Source of the DNA: Candidatus Baltobacteraceae bacterium
Lineage (GTDB): Bacteria; Vulcanimicrobiota; Vulcanimicrobiia; Vulcanimicrobiales; Vulcanimicrobiaceae
Reading direction: 5' to 3'
Assembly: GCA_036559195.1 (NCBI GenBank)
Contig: DATBTN010000027.1
Location: forward strand, 1-55,668
DNA length: 55,668 bases
Part shown: piece by piece, positions 49,832-55,668 of the stretch
Layout of the letters: each line of letters starts with the position of its first letter
Position numbering within the stretch: position 1 is the first letter of the stretch
Program-made: the position numbers and the translations under genes
Notes under the pieces: generated by a model
The model's database searches: none
What the model saw: the letters and a program-made list of their open reading frames with translations, nothing else
Told to the model about the DNA's origin: nothing

Positions 49832-50418
49832 AACGCATCGCTGCACTCATTCTCGCGCTAGCGTTCGTTTCGGCGCCCGCCGCAGCCGATACGCTGTACG
49901 TGGCACCGCCGCCGAGCGTAGCGCTCGGACATCCGCTGCGATTGGGGCCGGATCATCGCGCATCGCAGGTCGGCGATCTCATCGCCGTCCAGTTCAATTT
50001 TGCGGTTACGAGCCAGAATACGGATGTCGTCAATAACACGAAGGGGTACAACGTCGGACTCGCGCCCGGAGCCGGAAACGCGGCGCTCGGCTTTTTGCGC
50101 TTTCCGACGTCGATCGGCGGACAGACCGGTCTGCAGACCAATCACAGTAAGAACGGCAGCAGTCTCTTTGCCTCGGCGATGATGGCGCAGGTCGTGGGCG
50201 TGCTGCCCAGCGGCGCGCTGCAGATCGAGGGCAATCAGCATCTGCTCATCAACGGCCAGGATCAGGTGCTGCACGTCACCGGATTCGTGCGTCCCGAAGA
50301 CATCGACACAGCCGATTCGGTGCTTTCCACGCGCATCGCGAACGTCCAAGCGACGTTCAATGGAAATTTCGACGATAAGAAGGGCCTCATTCGCCGCATT
50401 TTGGACGTGCTGTTTTAA
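49828..50418 (+). CDS. flgH: flagellar L-ring protein FlgH, without lipobox
   Basis: FlgH forms the L ring in the outer membrane. The 196-residue protein has SKNGSSLFASAMMAQVVGVLPSGALQIEGNQHLLINGQDQVLHVTGFVRPEDIDTADSVLSTRIANVQATF, the core of the family. Normally FlgH is a lipoprotein with a cysteine right after its signal peptide; here the signal ends PAAAD and no cysteine exists anywhere in the protein, so it cannot be lipidated. The GTG at 49828 with TGGAGG upstream is clear, so the missing cysteine is not a start error. It overlaps flgA by four bases and flgI by one. Confidence 0.93.
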   Translation: MKRIAALILALAFVSAPAAADTLYVAPPPSVALGHPLRLGPDHRASQVGDLIAVQFNFAVTSQNTDVVNNTKGYNVGLAPGAGNAALGFLRFPTSIGGQTGLQTNHSKNGSSLFASAMMAQVVGVLPSGALQIEGNQHLLINGQDQVLHVTGFVRPEDIDTADSVLSTRIANVQATFNGNFDDKKGLIRRILDVLF

Positions 50419-51545
50419 TGAAATTACAACGATTTGCAGCGAGCCTGCTCGGCGCCGCGTTCCTCGCCTCGACGTTCGTCGCGGTTCCGGCCGGCGCGCA
50501 GGACGTCAAAGTTAAAGACATCGCGCACGTACAGGGAGTGACGGGCAATCAACTCGTCGGATACGGCCTCGTGAGCGGCCTCAACGGCACCGGCGATTCG
50601 AGTTCGGTCATTTTTACGAGTCAAACGCTTCAGAACGTTCTGCAATCGTTCGGTCTATCGACGACCAGCAACGAGGTGCGAACGCGCGACGTGGCGGCCG
50701 TGATCGTGACCGCAACGCTTCCGCCGTTCGCTCACTCGGGCGATAACGCCGACGTGACCGTCTCGGCGATGGGCGATTCGACGAGCCTCCAAGGCGGCAC
50801 GCTCGTGCTCACGGAGCTCAAGGGTGCCAACGATCTCGTCTACGCGACCGCCCAGGGCCCGCTCTCGATCGGCGGTTTTACCGCCGGTTTCGACGCCGGG
50901 AACAGCGTCACGAAGAATCATCCTACCGCCGGCCGCATACCCAACGGCGCCGTCATCGCGCGCGACATGGTTACGAATATCCAGAGCGGCGACGGGTTCA
51001 ATTACGTGCTGACGACCCCCGATTTCAAAACGGCTGCGAATCTCGCGACGACCCTCAACCACCATTTCGGCGGCGGCACGGCCGGCGCACGCGATGCCGA
51101 GACGATTCACGTCACGCTGCCGCCGAGCTACCGCAACAACCCGGTGCAGTTCCTGGCCGACGCAAGCGATCTCGAGTTCACCCAAGATGAACTCGCGAAA
51201 GTCGTCATGAACGAGCGCACGGGGACGATCGTCTTCGGCGGCAACATCAAGCTCGCGCCTTGTGCGATCGCCCACGGTAACCTTTCGATCACGATTTCGC
51301 AGAGCAACAAATTCGTTCCGGGCAGCCCGTTCTCGGCGGCGACCTCGCCCGGCGGCCTGCAGACCAACACGCGAGTCAACGTGCAGGAGAAGGCGCATCA
51401 ACTCACGTTCATCGCGGGTGCGGCCACGCTCTCGTCGGTGGTGCGGGCGCTCAATACGATGGGCGTCTCGCCGCGCGATCTCATCGCGATCGTTCAAGCA
51501 CTTCGCGAGGCCGGCGCGCTGCAAGCGGATCTGGAGATCCAGTAG
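50418..51545 (+). CDS. flgI: flagellar P-ring protein FlgI
   Basis: FlgI forms the periplasmic P ring around the rod. The 375-residue protein has a signal peptide ending AGA at residue 27, then VKVKDIAHVQGVTGNQLVGYGLVSGLNGTGDSS, GRIPNGAVI, and ends SSVVRALNTMGVSPRDLIAIVQALREAGALQADLEIQ, the full family layout. It confirms a diderm envelope with peptidoglycan between the membranes. It overlaps flgH by one base and the next gene by one. Confidence 0.97.
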   Translation: MKLQRFAASLLGAAFLASTFVAVPAGAQDVKVKDIAHVQGVTGNQLVGYGLVSGLNGTGDSSSVIFTSQTLQNVLQSFGLSTTSNEVRTRDVAAVIVTATLPPFAHSGDNADVTVSAMGDSTSLQGGTLVLTELKGANDLVYATAQGPLSIGGFTAGFDAGNSVTKNHPTAGRIPNGAVIARDMVTNIQSGDGFNYVLTTPDFKTAANLATTLNHHFGGGTAGARDAETIHVTLPPSYRNNPVQFLADASDLEFTQDELAKVVMNERTGTIVFGGNIKLAPCAIAHGNLSITISQSNKFVPGSPFSAATSPGGLQTNTRVNVQEKAHQLTFIAGAATLSSVVRALNTMGVSPRDLIAIVQALREAGALQADLEIQ

Positions 51546-51880
51546 TGGACGTGCAAAAGGTCGATGCCCAGCAGCTAACGCCCGATCAGACGTCGGCGCT
51601 CAAACGTCTACATCAGGCCGCCACGCAGCTCGAAGGCGTTTTTCTTAACATGCTCTTCAAGGCGATGCGCGATACGGTGCCGCAGGAGACCGTGTTCGGC
51701 AAACAGTCCGCCGGCGAGAGCACGTTCCAGGAAATGCTCGACAGCCAGCGTGCCGACCAGATGGCGCAGTCCGGTTCGTTCGGCGTCGCGCGCGTGCTCG
51801 AAGCGCAGTTGCGCGCGAGCGTTCTTTCCGATGCGAGTCATGAAGCCAAAATCCAAATGCCGGGAGCGATCGAACCGTGA
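51545..51880 (+). CDS. flgJ: rod-binding protein, FlgJ N-terminal domain only
   Basis: A 111-residue protein matching only the rod-binding N-terminal half of FlgJ: ATQLEGVFLNMLFKAMRDTVPQETVFGKQSAGESTFQEMLDSQRADQMAQSGSFGVARVLEAQL. The muramidase half that opens peptidoglycan for the rod in enterobacteria is absent, as in many other phyla, so a separate lytic enzyme must do that job. It acts as a rod cap. The start is the GTG at 51545, overlapping flgI. Confidence 0.92.
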   Translation: MDVQKVDAQQLTPDQTSALKRLHQAATQLEGVFLNMLFKAMRDTVPQETVFGKQSAGESTFQEMLDSQRADQMAQSGSFGVARVLEAQLRASVLSDASHEAKIQMPGAIEP

Positions 51881-52356
51881 GCGATAACTGGGAAGCCTTT
51901 GCGGCCGCGCTGCAGGACGAATCGGCGAGTATCGCGCGGCTCAACGTCGCGGCGCTCGCCCTCACTCAAGTGCTCGTCCAAGGCGAGCCGGGCGAGATCA
52001 TGCGCGCCGACCGCGAACTCAACGCGGCGCGTCAGGAACATTCCGGCGCGACCGGCAAACGTCGCGGCATGCAGGCCCGCGGCTTCGGCACGATGACGCT
52101 GCAGCAAGTCTGTCAGTACGCGCCGTCAAATCTGGCGGGACAGTTCAATCAGCGCCTGAGCGAGATTACCTGCGGTGCCATTCAACTCGGAATTACGATA
52201 AGCAACAACAAGGCGCTCATTATGTCGGGGCTCGCGCGGTTGATGAGCGTTACCTCCAAACTGCAAGAGTCTGCGAGCGATCGGCCCGGCGTTTACAAAC
52301 GGCGCGGTTTCGTCCCGCCGCCCGACGGCAGCGTGCTCGTGAGTAGTAAGTGCTGA
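51877..52356 (+). CDS. flgN: FlgN-family flagellar export chaperone
   Basis: A 159-residue all-helical protein in the usual flgN place, between flgJ and flgK. FlgN escorts FlgK and FlgL to the export gate. LNVAALALTQVLVQGEPGEIMRADRELNAARQEHSGATGKRRGMQARGFGTMTL gives the helical-hairpin pattern of FlgN, though sequence identity to known members is low, so the call rests largely on context and helix layout. It overlaps flgJ by four bases. Confidence 0.78.
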   Translation: MSDNWEAFAAALQDESASIARLNVAALALTQVLVQGEPGEIMRADRELNAARQEHSGATGKRRGMQARGFGTMTLQQVCQYAPSNLAGQFNQRLSEITCGAIQLGITISNNKALIMSGLARLMSVTSKLQESASDRPGVYKRRGFVPPPDGSVLVSSKC

Positions 52357-52357
52357 T

Positions 52358-54472
52358 ATGAGTTTCTACGGTATGGGCCTGATGGGCAAGACCCTCGAGG
52401 CCTTCCAGTACGCCGCCAACGTTACGTCGGACAATATCGCCAATGCGAACACGCCGGGCGCGTCGCGGCAGATCGTAGACCTGACGCAAGCTCCGCCCAT
52501 CGTCGGCTCGCCGTTCTACGCGGCCCACGGCGGTGGAACGGTCGGCGACGGCGTCGTCGTCTCGCAGGTGCAGCGCATTCACGCCGACTCGTACGACGCG
52601 CTTTTCCGCGGCGCGTCTTCGTCGCAGAATTATTTCAGCGTTCAGCAGAACCAACTCAACGCGCTGCAGGCGTCGCTTGGCGAGCCCAACGGCGGGATCA
52701 GCACGCAGTACACGTCGTTCCAGACCGCGATCAATCAATTGGTCGCGCAGGCGGGCAGCGGCAATAGCGTGAGCGCGCGCAAGTCCGTCCTGCAGGCGGC
52801 GCAAGCGCTTGCGAGCGCGCTGAACAATGCGTCGAACACCATTACGGCCCAAAAAACGCAGGTGGTCCAACAGGCCGGCGCCATCGTGACGAAGGTCAAC
52901 GGAATCCTCGATCAGATCGGCGCGCTGAACCAGCAGATCCGGGCGTCGACGGCGGTCGGGGACAATCCCAATACGTTCCAGGATCAGCGCGACCAATTAA
53001 TCGATCAGCTTTCGCAGTACGTTTCGACGCAGACGTCGATTCAACCCGACGGTTCGACGCTCGTAACCGTCAACGGTCAGGCATTGGTCAACGACGCGGC
53101 CGTCTATCACCTCGCGCAGCCGGTGATCGGCACGGCGGCCAACGGAACGCCGACCTTTAAGATCGACTTTCAGCGTAACCCGCCGCCGGCTGCCAACGCA
53201 CCCGGTATTCCGCTCGGCAGCGGGCAGCTCGCCGGGTTTGCGGATCTCTATAACAACAAACTCGCCACCTATGGGACGCAACTCGATAATTTCGCATCGT
53301 CGCTCGCGAACGAGGTCAATCGCGTCACGCAGGCCGGTTACGATCAAAACGGCATCGCCGGTCAGGCGCTCTTCCAGCCGATCGTGACGGCGCTGCCGAT
53401 TACGGCGGGGAACATCCAGGTCGGCATCTCCGATCCTTCGCAGTTGCCGGCCGGCCTCGCGTCGACGGCCGCCGGATCGCTCGTGCTTCCGCTAAACTCG
53501 GCTAATAATACCGTCGACACTTCGGCGGCGATCAACGCGAACCAATCGCTCGCAAACCCGCCGCCTGCAGCCGGAACCAACGGCACGCTCTCCGTGACGG
53601 TTGACGGCGCCACGCAGAATTTTGCGTACGATACCTCGGCGCCGGCCGACGCCACGATCAACGGCTTCATCGCGCACTTTAACAACGGTCACCTCGGCGT
53701 TACGGCGTCGTTCGACGTCGCGTCCCAGCGCATCGTATTCGCGCGGGACCCGGCAAACGCCGATCTGGCCCACCGAGCCGCGCAGGGTGCGAACCCCGCG
53801 ACGCCGGCGTTTACGATTACCGATGTGCCGGGCGCCGGTGCCGGGATTCTCTCCGCCCTGAGTGCGACGGCGATTAACGGCGTGGCGCAAAACTCGGCGA
53901 ACGCGTTCGGTGCTAAGGATAACGGCGGCGCGAACGCCATTCTTAAAATCTTCAATGCAAACGTCGGCGTGCCCGCATTGCAGACGACCAGCGCCGCCGC
54001 GGTGGCTGCCGGCTCCCAAGTCGTCACCCTGCCGGCCGGTATCGCGAACATCCAAACCGGCCAAGTGCTGACCGTCGACGCCGGCGCGCCGGGTCAAGAA
54101 AACGTCGTCGTCTCGGCGATCGCCATCAACCCCGTAACCGGGATCGAACAGATCACCGCGACCTTTGCCAATCCGCACGCCGCGGGTTTTTCGATCGCGT
54201 CGGCGCAGACGCAAACGCTCGGCCAATACTACGGACAAACGGTGACGCAAGTCGGCCTCGACGCGCAGACGGCGATCACCGGGACGGCGTCTCAGACCAA
54301 TCTTACAAAGAATATCGATCAAGTACGTCAGGGAATCGACGGAATCAACATCGACGAAGAGACGCAGAATCTGATCAAATATCAGAATGCGTACCAGGCT
54401 GCGGCGCGCACCGTCAACGTACTCGATTCGCTGCTCAACACGGTCATCAATACCCTTGGAAAAGGGTTCTAG
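52358..54472 (+). CDS. flgK: flagellar hook-filament junction protein FlgK (HAP1)
   Basis: FlgK is the first hook-associated protein. The 704-residue protein starts SFYGMGLMGKTLEAFQYAANVTSDNIANANTPGASRQIVDL and ends TQNLIKYQNAYQAAARTVNVLDSLLNTVINTL, both diagnostic of FlgK. A long D2/D3 region (about 300-600) of Ala/Gly/Asn-rich strands makes it larger than the enterobacterial 547 residues. One base separates it from flgN. Its last-helix motif is what FlgN binds. Confidence 0.95.
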   Translation: MSFYGMGLMGKTLEAFQYAANVTSDNIANANTPGASRQIVDLTQAPPIVGSPFYAAHGGGTVGDGVVVSQVQRIHADSYDALFRGASSSQNYFSVQQNQLNALQASLGEPNGGISTQYTSFQTAINQLVAQAGSGNSVSARKSVLQAAQALASALNNASNTITAQKTQVVQQAGAIVTKVNGILDQIGALNQQIRASTAVGDNPNTFQDQRDQLIDQLSQYVSTQTSIQPDGSTLVTVNGQALVNDAAVYHLAQPVIGTAANGTPTFKIDFQRNPPPAANAPGIPLGSGQLAGFADLYNNKLATYGTQLDNFASSLANEVNRVTQAGYDQNGIAGQALFQPIVTALPITAGNIQVGISDPSQLPAGLASTAAGSLVLPLNSANNTVDTSAAINANQSLANPPPAAGTNGTLSVTVDGATQNFAYDTSAPADATINGFIAHFNNGHLGVTASFDVASQRIVFARDPANADLAHRAAQGANPATPAFTITDVPGAGAGILSALSATAINGVAQNSANAFGAKDNGGANAILKIFNANVGVPALQTTSAAAVAAGSQVVTLPAGIANIQTGQVLTVDAGAPGQENVVVSAIAINPVTGIEQITATFANPHAAGFSIASAQTQTLGQYYGQTVTQVGLDAQTAITGTASQTNLTKNIDQVRQGIDGINIDEETQNLIKYQNAYQAAARTVNVLDSLLNTVINTLGKGF

Positions 54473-54491
54473 GTAGGCAAGGAGGCTCACC

Positions 54492-55668
54492 ATGCGCATT
54501 GCAAGTTCGACCATTTACAACGACCAAACGGCCTCGATTGACAATCTCGTCGCACAGCAGCAGCAGTACGGTGCGACGCTTTCAAGCGGCAAGCAGGTCA
54601 ACGTACCGTCGGACAACCCGACGGCCATCGCGCAAGACTTGAGCGTGCGCAGCGCTATTGCCCAGGAGAACCAAACCTCGACGAACGTCCAAAGTATATC
54701 GGCGGAACTCACGACGGTCGATTCGGCGCTTTCCTCCCTTTCGAACGTCATGCAGAAGGCGCGTTCGCTCGCGGTCGAAGGTGCGAGCGGTACGCTCAGT
54801 ACGTCGCAGCAGCAGGCGATTGCGAGCCAAGTCGATGGATTGCTGCAAGAGGCCATCGGTTTGGCGAACACGCAGTACGCGGGCAAGTACGTCTTTGCGG
54901 GAACCGCAAATCCGCAGCAGCAGCCCGTCGTCGCCTCGGGGCAGCCGGTCACGGCTGTCGTTTCGAGCGGAAATCTGAGCGCGCAATCGCAGGTGCTGCC
55001 CGACGGACAGACGATCGCGACCTCGCTCACGCTCCAGCAAGCCTTTAACTACGCCGCCCCCGACGGATCGCCGGACGTCTTTCAATCGTTGATAACGCTG
55101 CGCGACACGCTGGCCAAGGGCGCCATCGTCGATGCGAGCACGTCCTCGATCAATCGAGCGGGCACGGCGATTCTTCCGGCGGCATCGCTCAACTCAGCGA
55201 ATTTCCAGACCGCCGTCGGCGCGGATTCGACCGGTCAGATCTCGATCGACATCGCTTCGACGACGGCTCCCAACGGCGTCACGCTGACGTTCGCCCCCGG
55301 GCAAACGATCGCGGTGGTGATCGCCGCAATCAATGGTTCGGGAACCGGAGTAACGGCCGCCTTCGACCCCAAGGCCGAGCGCATTTCACTCACCTCGGCC
55401 GGCGGGGCGTTTCAGATCAAGGACGTTCCGAGTCCGGGCGCGGTGAACTCGGCGAATTTCGTGGCCGCGTTTAAGTTGAACTCGCAGGCCGATTTAACCA
55501 ATAATCTTACACGGCAGATCGGCGATGCCGATCGGGTCTTGCAGAGCGCCGTAAACGCCCGTGCCGTGCTAGGCGGTAACCTGCAAACGATCGCCAATAT
55601 CGGGGCCGCGACCGATTCTCAGGTCGTTAACAACACCAAGGTGCAGTCGGGCATCGAAGATGCCGATA
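54492..55668 (+). CDS. flgL: flagellar hook-filament junction protein FlgL (HAP3), 3' truncated by the window
   Basis: The open frame starts at the ATG at 54492 after a strong AAGGAGG and runs off the window end with 392 codons visible. It begins MRIASSTIYNDQTASIDNLVAQQQQYGATLSSGKQVNVPSDNPTAIAQDL, the FlgL/flagellin D0-D1 start (SGKxxxxPSDNP), and continues through GLLQEAIGLANTQYAGKYVFAGT, typical of FlgL. The final part (RQIGDADRVLQSAVNARAVLGGNLQTI) is the start of the C-terminal D1 helix, so only a few dozen residues are missing. It joins FlgK to the filament. Confidence 0.95.
   Translation, partial: MRIASSTIYNDQTASIDNLVAQQQQYGATLSSGKQVNVPSDNPTAIAQDLSVRSAIAQENQTSTNVQSISAELTTVDSALSSLSNVMQKARSLAVEGASGTLSTSQQQAIASQVDGLLQEAIGLANTQYAGKYVFAGTANPQQQPVVASGQPVTAVVSSGNLSAQSQVLPDGQTIATSLTLQQAFNYAAPDGSPDVFQSLITLRDTLAKGAIVDASTSSINRAGTAILPAASLNSANFQTAVGADSTGQISIDIASTTAPNGVTLTFAPGQTIAVVIAAINGSGTGVTAAFDPKAERISLTSAGGAFQIKDVPSPGAVNSANFVAAFKLNSQADLTNNLTRQIGDADRVLQSAVNARAVLGGNLQTIANIGAATDSQVVNNTKVQSGIEDAD

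Noticed and set aside
1-55668. Prophage, insertion sequence or genomic island
   Set aside because: No transposase, integrase or phage gene and no tRNA-bounded direct repeat was seen; base composition looks even.

Overview
The window is 55.7 kb of a GC-rich, gene-dense chromosome from a flagellated, diderm (outer-membrane) bacterium. L-ring and P-ring flagellar genes (flgH, flgI), a TonB-dependent receptor, a TonB C-terminal domain, a LolA-like carrier and an MsbA-type exporter all imply an outer membrane. GTG and TTG starts are frequent, and 1-4 bp start/stop overlaps are the rule. Together with secreted proteins carrying carboxypeptidase-regulatory domains and two-domain M16 peptidases, this fits an uncultured lineage such as Candidatus Eremiobacterota (Vulcanimicrobiota). 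That assignment is an inference from style only; no rRNA gene is present. I see no transposase, phage, CRISPR array or replication origin.

Left part (1-13.8 kb): a tRNA-Phe with a clear terminator, a secreted glycine-zipper protein, an orphan amino-acid-type binding protein, several membrane or unknown-function proteins, a tRNA-Gly/tRNA-Cys pair, a ketopantoate-reductase-family protein whose 3' end lies in a repeat, recG, an M16 peptidase, a HAD hydrolase, and an rsmD-coaD-coiled-coil-PDZ/Lon-like run typical of housekeeping DNA.

Middle part (13.8-31.4 kb): a secreted Ig-like-fold protein, a penicillin-acylase-family Ntn hydrolase, a TonB-dependent receptor and a DsbA/FrnE-like protein; a DUF2249-CRP/FNR fusion regulator; a short-chain acyl-CoA set (thiolase, enoyl-CoA hydratase, 3-hydroxyacyl-CoA dehydrogenase) split by a TlpA-like thioredoxin, a GNAT enzyme and two tandem paralogous exported proteins; PhoU, a class V aminotransferase, and an ATP-grasp-like protein. 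Three convergent gene pairs here meet with interlocked stop codons.

Right-middle part (31.4-46.1 kb): a Cof-type HAD phosphatase; molybdopterin genes moaD, moaE, a MoeB-rhodanese fusion and, separately, moaA; rfbC (rmlC), an aldo/keto reductase, queG, a LolA-like protein; an ECF sigma factor with an unusual anti-sigma-TonB fusion; a 440-bp cluster of palindromic repeats; a GNAT protein, a cytochrome c lipoprotein, a photolyase, a zinc-finger membrane protein and an ABC exporter.

Right end (46.1 kb-end): a flagellar rod/ring/hook-junction operon in the order flgB-flgC-fliE, then a sigma28-like promoter and structured leader, then flgF-flgG-flgA-flgH-flgI-flgJ(rod-binding domain only)-flgN-flgK-flgL. 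flgL runs off the window end. These genes build the rod (FlgB, C, F, G, FliE), the P and L rings (FlgA chaperone, FlgI, FlgH), and the hook-filament junction (FlgK, FlgL, with FlgN as chaperone).
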